NCBI RefSeq assembly: GCF_002744755.1
Contig: NZ_KZ319290.1
Coordinates: 186,001 to 250,000, forward strand
Source: Leeuwenhoekiella nanhaiensis
GTDB lineage: Bacteria; Bacteroidota; Bacteroidia; Flavobacteriales; Flavobacteriaceae
DNA: 64,000 nt
Direction: 5' to 3'
The translations under genes and the position numbers were made by a program. Below are positions 42,906 to 51,930 of the stretch, piece by piece. A model generated the notes under the pieces. The model had not been told where the DNA came from. It ran no database searches and saw only the letters and a program-made list of their open reading frames with translations. Positions within the stretch are counted from its first letter, which is position 1. Each line of letters begins with the position of its first letter.

Positions 42906-44333
42906 ATGCTAACAGAAGAAAATATCAAAAAGGTAGGCAGTAGTTTTATTACTAAAGAGTTCCTTTTACAAAATCGCTTTGCCGAAGAGTTGTACTTCAA
43001 CTACGCAGCGCCACAACCTATTATAGACTATCATAACCACCTGCCGCCTGTAGAAATTGTAGCAGACCGGCAGTTTGAGACCATTTCACAGGTGTGGTTA
43101 TACGGTGATCATTACAAATGGCGTGCGATGCGTGCCCTGGGTATTGACGAGGCATACATCACCGGGGAAGCCTCTGACGAGGAGAAGTTTTTAGCCTGGG
43201 CTAAGACTGTTCCGTTTACGTTACGCAATCCATTGTTTCATTGGACGCACCTCGAACTCAAGCGCTATTTTGATGTAGACGAATTGCTAAACGAGCAATC
43301 TGGACCTGAAATCTACAAAGAGATCAATCGTCAGTTGCAGTTGCCCGAAAACTCATGTCGCGGTCTCCTTAAACAGATGGATGTTGAAGCCGTTTGCACT
43401 ACCGAAGATCCGCTAGACCCGCTTGATCATCACCGGGCATACGACGGTTCAAAGGCTGGACTTACCATGAGCACTGCGTTTCGCCCGGATAAAGCCATCC
43501 TCATAGATGCCGAAAATTACAACGACTATCTTGATCAGCTGGCCGAAGTATCAGGTGTGGCAATTACAGATTATGAGAGCTTAAAAGAAGCTTTGCAGCA
43601 GCGCATAGATTTCTTTCATAAAAACGGATGCCGATTGTGTGATCACGGTTTGAGTAATCTCTCCTGGGCTCCTGCAACCGATAAGGAAGTGTGTCAAATT
43701 TTCGCGAAGCGTCGCGATGGCGCAGCGCTTTCCCATCTGGAAGCAGAGCAGTTTAAAACTGCAATTTTGGTGTTTCTGGGCGAAAGCTACCACGAGAAAG
43801 GCTGGGTACAGCAGTTTCATTTAGGAGCTTTGCGAAACAACAATAAACGTATGCTGGCGCAATTAGGTCCCGATACCGGTTGGGATTCTATCGGCGATTA
43901 TCCTCAGGCGGAAGCTTTATCTGCTTTTTTAAATCGTCTGGATAGTACCAATAAACTCACCAAAACCATACTCTACAACCTCAATCCCGCAGATAATGAG
44001 GTGTTTGCCACGATGATTGGTAATTTTAATGACGGAAGCATCAAAGGTAAAGTGCAATGGGGTTCCGGCTGGTGGTTTTTAGACCAGAAGGACGGTATGG
44101 AAAAGCAACTAAATGCCCTTTCCAATATGGGACTTGTAAGTTGTTTTGTAGGGATGTTGACAGACAGCCGAAGCTTTCTTTCATTCCCCCGTCATGAGTA
44201 TTTTAGAAGAGTATTGTGCAATTTATTTGGTCGCGAGATGGCTTCCGGCGAGCTGCCACAGGATATGGATCTTGTGGGTAAAGTCATTGCCGACATCAGT
44301 TACAATAATGCCAAAGCCTATTTCGATTTTTAA
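42906..44333 (+). CDS. uxaC: Glucuronate/galacturonate isomerase
   Basis: This 475-residue uronate isomerase (amidohydrolase-like TIM barrel) begins with a metal-binding DYHNHLPP near residue 40. Later come VWLYGDHYKWRAMRALGI, CTTEDPLDPLDHHRAY, FLDQKDGMEKQL and LTDSRSFLSFPRHEYFRR at the C-terminus. It converts D-galacturonate to tagaturonate and D-glucuronate to fructuronate. This feeds the saturated ends of oligouronates into the pathway alongside KduI/KduD. Its stop overlaps kdgK (TAATG). Confidence 0.97.
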   Translation: MLTEENIKKVGSSFITKEFLLQNRFAEELYFNYAAPQPIIDYHNHLPPVEIVADRQFETISQVWLYGDHYKWRAMRALGIDEAYITGEASDEEKFLAWAKTVPFTLRNPLFHWTHLELKRYFDVDELLNEQSGPEIYKEINRQLQLPENSCRGLLKQMDVEAVCTTEDPLDPLDHHRAYDGSKAGLTMSTAFRPDKAILIDAENYNDYLDQLAEVSGVAITDYESLKEALQQRIDFFHKNGCRLCDHGLSNLSWAPATDKEVCQIFAKRRDGAALSHLEAEQFKTAILVFLGESYHEKGWVQQFHLGALRNNNKRMLAQLGPDTGWDSIGDYPQAEALSAFLNRLDSTNKLTKTILYNLNPADNEVFATMIGNFNDGSIKGKVQWGSGWWFLDQKDGMEKQLNALSNMGLVSCFVGMLTDSRSFLSFPRHEYFRRVLCNLFGREMASGELPQDMDLVGKVIADISYNNAKAYFDF

Positions 44334-45346
44334 TGAGTGAGCAAAAAAAAATAATCACCTTTGGTGAAGTCCTGCTACGCCTTTCGCCCGCCGAAAACCG
44401 TAAACTGATGCAGGCCAAATCCCTCGACTTTTTCTTTGGGGGAACGGAAATGAATGTAGGGGCTTCACTCGCTTATCTGGGTGAACCGGTAAAGCACATA
44501 ACCGCGGTATCTAATGACCTGGTAGGCGAGGCCGCTCTGGCGAGTATGCGGCAGTACGGGCTTGATGTTTCTTCGGTACAAAAAGTAAATCATCCCATTG
44601 GGCAGTATGTTTTAGAAGTGGGTTCTGCGATGCGCAGCAGCCAGATCGCTTACAACCGCCTTCACGGTTCATTTGCAAATATTCAGGCAGATCAAATAGA
44701 CTGGGATGTAGAATTTGAAGACGCCGGTTTTTTTCACTGGACAGGCATTTCGCCCGCAATATCTGAAAACGCGTATAAGGCACTCAAGGCGGCTTTAGTT
44801 TCCGCGCAGGCGAATGGATTACACATCACCGCAGATCCGGCCTACCGCAGCAATTTATGGCAGTACGGGCGTAACGGGAAGGAAGTTCTCAAAGAACTGG
44901 TGAGCCTTTCGACTATTTTCATAGGCGGAGTAAATGAAATCAACGAGATTCTGGGGACTTCATTCAGTCAGGATCAGGAAGGTTTTTTAGCAGCCTCCAA
45001 AGAACTGATGCAACAATGTCCTACCATTACGCAGGTTTTTGATAAGATCAGAACCGGAGTAAGCGCCAGCTGGCAAAAAATTTACGGTCGCGCCTGTGTA
45101 GCTGGTGAGTACCTTGAAACTCCTGAACTGGAAATCACACAGGTTGTAGACCGCATTGGTACCGGTGACGCCTACGCCGCCGGACTCATTTATGGCCTGC
45201 GTCATTTTGATGCAGCCACGGCTTTAGAATTTGCAAACGCCGCCTGCGCTCTAAAGCATACGATTTTGGGAGACGTCAATCTGGTTTCGGTTACAGAAAT
45301 CACCGAAGTCATGCAGGGCAATACCGGTGGACGCATAAAACGATAA
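44333..45346 (+). CDS. kdgK: 2-dehydro-3-deoxygluconokinase
   Basis: The 337-residue PfkB/ribokinase-family sugar kinase has the N-terminal FGEVLLRLSP, GGTEMNVGASLAYLG, and the anion-hole and catalytic motif DRIGTGDAYAAGL near residue 275 with Asp as base. In this position it phosphorylates KDG to KDPG with ATP. The substrate call rests on context as much as on motifs, since PfkB kinases are similar. It is coupled to uxaC and is 10 bp before kdgA. Confidence 0.93.
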   Translation: MSEQKKIITFGEVLLRLSPAENRKLMQAKSLDFFFGGTEMNVGASLAYLGEPVKHITAVSNDLVGEAALASMRQYGLDVSSVQKVNHPIGQYVLEVGSAMRSSQIAYNRLHGSFANIQADQIDWDVEFEDAGFFHWTGISPAISENAYKALKAALVSAQANGLHITADPAYRSNLWQYGRNGKEVLKELVSLSTIFIGGVNEINEILGTSFSQDQEGFLAASKELMQQCPTITQVFDKIRTGVSASWQKIYGRACVAGEYLETPELEITQVVDRIGTGDAYAAGLIYGLRHFDAATALEFANAACALKHTILGDVNLVSVTEITEVMQGNTGGRIKR

Positions 45347-45356
45347 AAACACACAA

Positions 45357-46028
45357 ATGGCAACATACACACGTATAGAAACGGTTTTACAGATGCACGA
45401 AAATGGCATCGTTCCCGTTTTTTACCACAAAGATATTGAGGTTTGCAAACAAGTTTTAAAAGCCTGCTACGACGGCGGCCTGCGCAGCTTCGAGTTTACA
45501 AACCGTGGGGATTATGCCCACGAGGTCTTTGGCGACCTGAATAAGTATGCTAAAGCAGAACTCGACGGGATGATTATGGGCGTAGGTTCGGTACTTGATG
45601 CCGGCACTGCGGCCTTATACCTGCAGTTGGGAGCTGACTTTATCGTTTCCCCAATTGTTAGCGAAGAAATGGCCAAAGTATGCAACCGCCGCAAAGTCGG
45701 TTGGATGCCGGGTTGCGGTTCGGTTACCGAAATCGCTTATGCACTCGAGCTGGGTGCTGAGGTGGTTAAAATCTTTCCGGGAGCACAGGTAGGAGGTCCT
45801 GCTTTTGTCAAAGCGGTAAAAGGTCCGTTGCCCTGGGCGAGCATTATGCCTACCGGCGGTGTGAGCCCTACGGAAGAAAACCTGAAAACCTGGTTTGATG
45901 CCGGCGTGCATTGTGTGGGTATTGGCTCCAAGCTTTTTGTAAAAAATAGTGAAGGGCAGTACGATTATCCTACGATTACCGAAACCATCAAAAATGCTCT
46001 GAACCTTGTAAAAGAACTGCGCTCATGA
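45357..46028 (+). CDS. eda: KDPG / 4-hydroxy-2-oxoglutarate aldolase
   Basis: The 223-residue class I aldolase splits KDPG to pyruvate and glyceraldehyde 3-phosphate. The Schiff-base lysine lies in VKIFPGAQVGG, the acidic base in FEFTNRG, and the phosphate site in MPTGGVSP followed by GIGSKLF. It is slightly longer than E. coli Eda (213). Its stop overlaps dctP by ATGA, so the last catabolic step is coupled to the transporter genes. Confidence 0.95.
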   Translation: MATYTRIETVLQMHENGIVPVFYHKDIEVCKQVLKACYDGGLRSFEFTNRGDYAHEVFGDLNKYAKAELDGMIMGVGSVLDAGTAALYLQLGADFIVSPIVSEEMAKVCNRRKVGWMPGCGSVTEIAYALELGAEVVKIFPGAQVGGPAFVKAVKGPLPWASIMPTGGVSPTEENLKTWFDAGVHCVGIGSKLFVKNSEGQYDYPTITETIKNALNLVKELRS

Positions 46029-47011
46029 GACTTTGGCGCTTCTTTATCGTATTTGTTTTAGGATCAGTAGTCCTGTTTTCAGGCTGCGCGGAAAGTTCTA
46101 ATAAACGCGTGATTAAACTGGCACATGGGCTTGATGTTTCGCACCCCGTACATAAAGCCATGGTGTTTATGGGGGAACGTCTGGTCGAAAAGTCGGGCGG
46201 AACAATGAGCCTTGACATTTATCCCAGCCAGCAATTGGGTTCGGAACGTGAATGTTTGGAATTGTTGCAAATAGGAAGCCTCGGGATGACTAAGGTTTCT
46301 ACCGGTGTACTTGAAAATTTTGCGCCACAGCTGAAGGTTTTTGGTCTTCCGTTTTTGTTCAGAGATGCAGCGCACCGCTTTGAAGTACTGGAAGGTCCTA
46401 TCGGCGAAGAATTATTGAACGCAAGTATCCCCCAGCGACTTAAGGGATTAACCTTTTACGATGCCGGAAGCCGCAGTTTTTATACCAAAGAGCCTATCGA
46501 AAGTCCGCAGGACCTCCAAGGTCTTAAACTTAGGGTGATGGAAAGCCAGACAGCAATAAATATGGTCAAGAACCTGGGCGGCTCGCCTACGCCGATATCA
46601 TGGGGAGAATTGTATACAGCCCTGCAACAGGGCGTGGTAGATGGTGCTGAAAATAATTTGCCCAGTTTTTACCTGTCCCATCATTATGAAGTCTGCAAAT
46701 ACTTTTTGGTAGACGAGCATACCGCCTTACCAGACGAACTTTTGATAAGTACTTTATTATGGGACGACCTTTCACCCGAAGAACAGAGATGGGTCAAGGA
46801 AGCCGCAATGGAATCTGCCGAATTTGAAAAGAAAATCTGGCACGAGGCCGAGATGGAAGCGCTCACCGAAATCAAAAAAGCCGGAGTTGAGGTAACCTAT
46901 CCCGATAAGGAACCTTTTAGGGAACTGGTAAAACCTATGTACGAAGAGTTCAAACAAAACCCGGAAATGAAACGGCTTATTGAAGAAATACAAAACGTAA
47001 CTACCGATTAA
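46025..47011 (+). CDS. TRAP transporter substrate-binding lipoprotein (DctP type)
   Basis: The 328 residues begin with a lipoprotein signal (VVLFSGC). The binding protein has the DctP fold: KLAHGLDVSHPVHKAM, then YPSQQLGSERE, the conserved Arg in GLKLRVMES that holds the carboxylate of ligands, and SWGELYTALQQGVVDGAEN. It probably binds monomeric uronate in the periplasm. As a lipoprotein it would be tethered to a membrane, unlike the soluble E. coli-type proteins. It is coupled to eda and directly followed by dctQ. Confidence 0.93.
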   Translation: MRLWRFFIVFVLGSVVLFSGCAESSNKRVIKLAHGLDVSHPVHKAMVFMGERLVEKSGGTMSLDIYPSQQLGSERECLELLQIGSLGMTKVSTGVLENFAPQLKVFGLPFLFRDAAHRFEVLEGPIGEELLNASIPQRLKGLTFYDAGSRSFYTKEPIESPQDLQGLKLRVMESQTAINMVKNLGGSPTPISWGELYTALQQGVVDGAENNLPSFYLSHHYEVCKYFLVDEHTALPDELLISTLLWDDLSPEEQRWVKEAAMESAEFEKKIWHEAEMEALTEIKKAGVEVTYPDKEPFRELVKPMYEEFKQNPEMKRLIEEIQNVTTD

Positions 47012-47012
47012 G

Positions 47013-47483
47013 ATGAAAAAAACATTAGATAAAATATTAGGTTCGGTTTTGGTTTTTTTAATGGCTTCAATCGTTATCGCTGTGTTGTGGCAGGTATTTT
47101 CAAGATACGTATTACAATCAGCCAGCTCCTTTACCGAAGAAATTGCAAGGTATTTATTGATCTGGATTGGCATTTTGGGAGCCGCTTATGCTTCAGGCCA
47201 GCAGGATCACCTGGCTATAAATATTCTTCCGCCTAAACTCAATGAAAAAAACCGCATCAAACTACGTATTGGCATAAATATACTTGTCATTTTGTTTGCC
47301 ATTTTAGCAATGATCATAGGTGGCGGTAATCTGGTTTATGTAAATTTTGAACTGGGTCAAAGCTCAGCCGCACTGGCGATTCCGCTGGGTTATGTGTATA
47401 TGGTCTTACCCATTAGTGGCGTGTTGATCATTGTTTACAAAGTTATCGAGTTGGCTAATCCTAAAAAATACCTGTTATCATGA
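47013..47483 (+). CDS. TRAP transporter small membrane subunit (DctQ type)
   Basis: The protein has 156 residues with four hydrophobic helices and the DctQ signature SSFTEEIARYLLIWIGILGA, plus GQQDHLAINILPP. It forms the membrane unit with the large subunit and is needed for Na+-driven uptake. Its stop overlaps dctM by four bases. The spacing from dctP is one base, so all three subunits are coupled. Confidence 0.93.
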   Translation: MKKTLDKILGSVLVFLMASIVIAVLWQVFSRYVLQSASSFTEEIARYLLIWIGILGAAYASGQQDHLAINILPPKLNEKNRIKLRIGINILVILFAILAMIIGGGNLVYVNFELGQSSAALAIPLGYVYMVLPISGVLIIVYKVIELANPKKYLLS

Positions 47484-48766
47484 TTGAGATTGTAGTATTG
47501 GTTCTGGTATTTTTTGTACTCCTTGCAATAGGGGTTCCGGTGGCCTGGTCTATTGGGATTTCGTGTTTGTGTACCATTATGATTTCCATAGATTCACTGG
47601 CGAGTTTTACGACCATCGCCCAGCGTATGGCAACAGGACTTGATAGTTTTTCGCTTCTGGCGATACCGCTTTTTGTGCTGGCCGGGCAGGTTATGAATCA
47701 GGGAGGAATAGCGATTCGACTTATCAATTTCGCCAAAGCCCTAATGGGCGCGCTTCCCGGCGGACTCATTTATGTTAATGTGATTGCGGCTATGCTTTTC
47801 GGTGCAATCTCCGGTTCGGCGGTAGCTGCGACGTCTGCCATTGGTGGGATTCTCGGCCCTTTTATGGAAAAAGAAAACTATTCTAAAGAGTTTGGAGCGG
47901 CCATCAATATTACCTCGTCGACTACAGGTTTGATCATCCCGCCTTCTAATATTTTGATTGTGTATTCGCTGGCCAGTGGAGGCGTTTCTATCGCTTCCCT
48001 GTTTTTGGCCGGTTATATTCCCGGGATACTTATGGGACTGGCATTGATGCTGGTAGCAACCTATTGGATTAAAAAGAAAGGTTATCCCGCAGGTGAGCGC
48101 AGCAGCATTAAACTGATTTTAAAAACCTTCTTAGATGCGTTACCCAGCCTGCTTTTGCTTGTTGTGGTTATTGGCGGAATCATCACCGGTATTTTCACAG
48201 CAACCGAAGCTTCGGGTATTGCGGTTTTGTATACGCTGGTCCTGTCTTTCATTTATCGGGAATTGAAAATTTCAGGTCTTAAGAGCATTTTCCTGAATTC
48301 AGTGGGTACTACGGCCATTGTGATGTTGCTTATAGCGACTTCCATGAGTATGTCGTGGGTGATGTCTTTTGAAAACATTCCGCAGAATGTAAGCGCTGCG
48401 CTTTTGGCACTAAGCGAAAACAAATACGTGATTCTGATTATCATCAACATCCTGCTGCTTTTTGTAGGTACGTTTATGGATATGACCCCGGCAGTACTCA
48501 TTTTTACACCCATATTCTTACCTGTGGTTACCAGTATGGGAGTAGAACCTGTACAATTCGGGATTATGATGGTAATGAACCTGTGCGTAGGCCTGTGTAC
48601 GCCGCCGGTGGGAGCGGTCTTATTTATTGGAGTAGGCGTGGCTAAAACTTCCATCCAAAAAATTATGAAACCCCTGCTTCCGCTTTATGCCGTGATGGCT
48701 ATCGTATTGCTTATGGTAACCTTTATCCCGGCAATCAGCCTGTGGTTACCCTCTTTATTTGAATAA
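47480..48766 (+). CDS. TRAP transporter large membrane subunit (DctM type)
   Basis: The protein has 428 residues with about 11-12 hydrophobic segments, beginning with LAIGVPVAWSIGISCLCTIM. DctM landmarks are LLAIPLFVLAGQVMNQGGIA, FGAISGSAVAATSAIGG, ITSSTTGLIIPPSNILIVYS and LCVGLCTPPVGAVLFIGVG. It is the Na+-coupled translocation channel. In a Bacteroidota SusCD context a TRAP carrier is a notable choice; MFS or SSS carriers are more usual. It would bring hexuronates freed in the periplasm to the cytoplasmic enzymes. Confidence 0.95.
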   Translation: MIEIVVLVLVFFVLLAIGVPVAWSIGISCLCTIMISIDSLASFTTIAQRMATGLDSFSLLAIPLFVLAGQVMNQGGIAIRLINFAKALMGALPGGLIYVNVIAAMLFGAISGSAVAATSAIGGILGPFMEKENYSKEFGAAINITSSTTGLIIPPSNILIVYSLASGGVSIASLFLAGYIPGILMGLALMLVATYWIKKKGYPAGERSSIKLILKTFLDALPSLLLLVVVIGGIITGIFTATEASGIAVLYTLVLSFIYRELKISGLKSIFLNSVGTTAIVMLLIATSMSMSWVMSFENIPQNVSAALLALSENKYVILIIINILLLFVGTFMDMTPAVLIFTPIFLPVVTSMGVEPVQFGIMMVMNLCVGLCTPPVGAVLFIGVGVAKTSIQKIMKPLLPLYAVMAIVLLMVTFIPAISLWLPSLFE

Positions 48767-48780
48767 CAAACTCACTACTT

Positions 48781-50235
48781 ATGAAAAATCTAAATCGTGC
48801 AAATGCCGGTTATACAAAAAATCTTCCCATTAAAGTCATTCAATACGGGGAAGGGAATTTTTTACGGGCTTTTGTTGATTACATCATTAATAAATTGAAT
48901 GCCGAAGCCGATTTTAATGCCGGTGTGGCGGTAGTTCAACCTTTACCTAACGGACTCATAGATATGCTGAATGAGCAGGATGGGTTGTACAATTTGTTTT
49001 TACGCGGAATTAAAAACGGTACCGAGACGGAAGAAATTCATACTATTTCATGTATTCAGAAGAGTCTGAATCCGTATGCGGATTATGAGCAGTATCTGGC
49101 TTTAGCTGAAGAAGAAGAGCTTCAGTTTTTGATTTCAAATACGACCGAAGCCGGAATCAGCTTTGATGAAAACGACACCCAGGAAGGTGCTCCGCACAAC
49201 AGTTTTCCGGCAAAAGTGACCGCTTTGCTGTATCGCCGTTTTAGGCATTTCGAAGGTTCAAAAGAAAAAGGACTAACCATCATTCCGTGTGAACTGATTA
49301 ACCATAATGCAGATACGCTTAAGAAAATAATTCTTCAGTATGCAGATTTATGGGAGCTGGGAGATGCTTTTAAATCCTGGATAGAGACCGCAAACAGTTT
49401 CCACAATACGCTGGTTGACCGTATTGTGCCCGGCTATCCTAAAGATGATATTGAGGCGTATCAGAGTCAACTGGAGTTTAAAGATAATTTGATTGTTTCC
49501 GCAGAGACTTTTTTACTTTGGGTAATAGAAGGCGACGAACATTTAAAGGCCAAAATTCCTTTTGATCAGATCGATGAGAATGTTTTGGTGGTAAAAGATA
49601 TGCAGCCGTACCGCACCCGTAAAGTGCGTATTTTAAATGGTGCGCATACTACCATGGTTCCGTTTTCCATTTTATTTGGTAACGAGACTGTAAAAGAAAC
49701 AGTTGATCACGAGTTTACCGGAAGCTTCGTTCGCAATGCCGTATTCCGGGAAATAAACCCCACGCTTGATTTGTCTGAGGACGAACTTAACGAATTTGCC
49801 AATGCCGTTTTTGACCGCTTCCGCAATCCGTTTATCAAGCACCAACTGTCGAGTATCGCGTTGAATACCGTTTCTAAATTTAAGGTACGTGTGTTGCCCA
49901 GTTTGTTAGCCTTTGAGGCAAAATACAATCGATTACCTGAGCATCTTACTTTTGCTTTGGCTTGCCTTATCCGTTTTTATAAAGGGGATTGGCAGGGGCG
50001 AAAACTTCCCGTTCAGGATGATGCCGCTGTGGTAGCCGTTTTTGAGGAGGTTTGGAAAACCGATAACTATCAGGAAATCGCTCGAAATATTTTAGGTCAG
50101 CATTCCTTTTGGGATCAGGATTTAAATGAAATCGAAGGTTTCACTGATGAAATTTCACGGGCACTTGAGTTGCTTGACGAGCACGGCGTAGAAGCCGGAT
50201 TTAATCAATTTGAAGCACAATACAGTAAAGCCTAA
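48781..50235 (+). CDS. uxaB: Tagaturonate reductase (altronate oxidoreductase)
   Basis: This 484-residue polyol/uronate dehydrogenase starts with IKVIQYGEGNFLRAF, where the GxGxxxR Rossmann loop binds NAD(H), and has the AGISFDENDT region and the catalytic Lys/Asn/His cluster in YRTRKVRILNGAHT. It reduces tagaturonate to altronate in galacturonate breakdown, between UxaC and UxaA. It lies 14 bp after dctM. The presence of UxaB and not only UxuB points to galacturonate as a main substrate. Confidence 0.95.
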   Translation: MKNLNRANAGYTKNLPIKVIQYGEGNFLRAFVDYIINKLNAEADFNAGVAVVQPLPNGLIDMLNEQDGLYNLFLRGIKNGTETEEIHTISCIQKSLNPYADYEQYLALAEEEELQFLISNTTEAGISFDENDTQEGAPHNSFPAKVTALLYRRFRHFEGSKEKGLTIIPCELINHNADTLKKIILQYADLWELGDAFKSWIETANSFHNTLVDRIVPGYPKDDIEAYQSQLEFKDNLIVSAETFLLWVIEGDEHLKAKIPFDQIDENVLVVKDMQPYRTRKVRILNGAHTTMVPFSILFGNETVKETVDHEFTGSFVRNAVFREINPTLDLSEDELNEFANAVFDRFRNPFIKHQLSSIALNTVSKFKVRVLPSLLAFEAKYNRLPEHLTFALACLIRFYKGDWQGRKLPVQDDAAVVAVFEEVWKTDNYQEIARNILGQHSFWDQDLNEIEGFTDEISRALELLDEHGVEAGFNQFEAQYSKA

Positions 50236-50268
50236 CTGGAGTAAGGGTCTAAAGATATTAGAACGATT

Positions 50269-51885
50269 ATGAAGAGTAAATTAATAAAAGTACAGCCCGA
50301 AGATAATGTAGCCGTGGCGCTGGTTGATTTGTATCAGGGTGACGAGGTAGAGTTTGAAGGAGAGTCTGTAAAAATTTTAAATGACTCTAAAGCCAAGCAT
50401 AAAGTGGCACTGGTTGATCTTGCTGCAGGAGATTCTATTTACATGTATGGGGTTTTAGTGGGCAAGGCTTTAAGTCCTATTGGCAAAGGTGGTTTATTAA
50501 CTACCGAAAATGTCAAACACGAGGCCAGTTCCGTTTCTCAAAAAACCGAAATCACTTCCTGGAATGTACCTGATATCACAAAGTGGAAAGACCGCACGTT
50601 TATGGGATATCACCGGGAAGATGGTCAGGTAGGGACTCAAAATGTCTGGTTATTTTTTCCACTGGTGTTCTGTGAGAACCGAAATATTGAATTGCTCAAA
50701 GACGTTTTTGAAAAGGAACTATCATTCCATAAAGCCAGCAGACAGCGCCAGTTGTTGCGCAATCTGATAAGCGGTGCACCTGAGGATACGGCTATCGCCG
50801 AAGCGGAAGCCGAAGAGGCAATCTTTAAAAATATTGAAGTTAAATTCATCACCCATCAGGGTGGTTGTGGAGGCATTCGGCAGGATGCGGTTTCGTTATC
50901 CAAACTGCTGGCGGGTTATGTAAACAATCCCAATGTGGCCGGGGCTACGGTATTGAGTCTGGGATGTCAAAACCTGCAGATCGATATTTTTAAAAAGGCT
51001 TTGAGCGAAAAGAATCCGGATCTGAAAAAGCCGGTACTTATTTACGAACAGCAACAGGAAGGTACGGTAGAGCAGATGCTGGCTAAAATCATCAAAGAAT
51101 CCTTTGAAGGAATTAAGAAAGCTAACCAAATCGAACGCCAGCCGGCGTCTTTGTCAAAGTTAAAAATGGGACTCGAGTGTGGAGGTTCTGACGGTTTTTC
51201 GGGGATTTCAGCAAACCCTGCTTTGGGTTATGCTTCAGATTTACTGGCGGCCTTGGGTGGCTCACCCATCCTGTCTGAATTTCCCGAATTGTGTGGGGTA
51301 GAGCAGGAGTTGGTGAATCGTTGTGTGAACGAAGACGATGCACAGCGCTTTATGCAATTGATGAAAGATTACGAAAAGTCAGCTATTGATGCCGGTTCCG
51401 GTTTTGACATGAACCCATCGCCCGGTAATATCAAAGACGGTCTTATCACCGATGCGATGAAATCTGCAGGAGCAGCTAAAAAAGGCGGGACTTCTCCCAT
51501 ACAGGCGATACTCGATTATGGGGAATACGTCACCAAACCCGGTTTAAACCTGCTTTGTACTCCTGGCAATGATGTGGAAAGCACCACGGCAATGGTAGGT
51601 TCCGGAGCAAATGTAGTGGTCTTTACAACCGGACTGGGTACGCCCACCGGAAATCCCATCGCACCGGTTTTAAAGGTGGCTTCAAACAGTACCTTAGCAC
51701 GCAGAATGCCCGATATTATCGATATTGATAGCGGCCCGGTAATTCGCGGTGAAAAAACCATTGAAGAAATGGGTGAAGAAATTTTGGAACACGTGATTCA
51801 GGTGGCCAGTGGTGAAGTCGAGGCCAAAGCCGATGCCTTAGGTCAGGATGATTTTATCCCCTGGAAGCGCGGCGTTTCGTTATAA
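50269..51885 (+). CDS. uxaA: Altronate dehydratase
   Basis: The 538-residue protein has an N-terminal SAF domain (IKVQPEDNVAVALVDLYQGD) and a large catalytic part with GYHREDGQVGTQNVWLFFPL, HQGGCGGIRQDA, LECGGSDGFSGISANPALGY and FTTGLGTPTGNPIAPVLKVA. It dehydrates altronate to KDG, which joins the KduD product before KdgK. It needs iron in characterised relatives. It closes the operon; a hairpin at 51903 follows. Confidence 0.96.
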   Translation: MKSKLIKVQPEDNVAVALVDLYQGDEVEFEGESVKILNDSKAKHKVALVDLAAGDSIYMYGVLVGKALSPIGKGGLLTTENVKHEASSVSQKTEITSWNVPDITKWKDRTFMGYHREDGQVGTQNVWLFFPLVFCENRNIELLKDVFEKELSFHKASRQRQLLRNLISGAPEDTAIAEAEAEEAIFKNIEVKFITHQGGCGGIRQDAVSLSKLLAGYVNNPNVAGATVLSLGCQNLQIDIFKKALSEKNPDLKKPVLIYEQQQEGTVEQMLAKIIKESFEGIKKANQIERQPASLSKLKMGLECGGSDGFSGISANPALGYASDLLAALGGSPILSEFPELCGVEQELVNRCVNEDDAQRFMQLMKDYEKSAIDAGSGFDMNPSPGNIKDGLITDAMKSAGAAKKGGTSPIQAILDYGEYVTKPGLNLLCTPGNDVESTTAMVGSGANVVVFTTGLGTPTGNPIAPVLKVASNSTLARRMPDIIDIDSGPVIRGEKTIEEMGEEILEHVIQVASGEVEAKADALGQDDFIPWKRGVSL

Positions 51886-51902
51886 AATTTAGTAACTAAA
51901 TC

Positions 51903-51930
51903 AAAGGGAATCTAAACGGTTCCCTTTTTT
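51903..51930. terminator. Bidirectional terminator between uxaA and lacI
   Basis: AAAGGGAA and TTCCCTTTTTT pair around a 9-nt loop, followed by a T-run. The stem includes the last codon and TAG stop of the convergent lacI-type gene, so it can end transcripts from both sides. Confidence 0.8.

Noticed and set aside
49927-49934. AATCGATT core like that of the LacI operator
   Set aside because: It lies inside uxaB coding sequence and lacks the TG...CA ends (ACAATCGATTACC).
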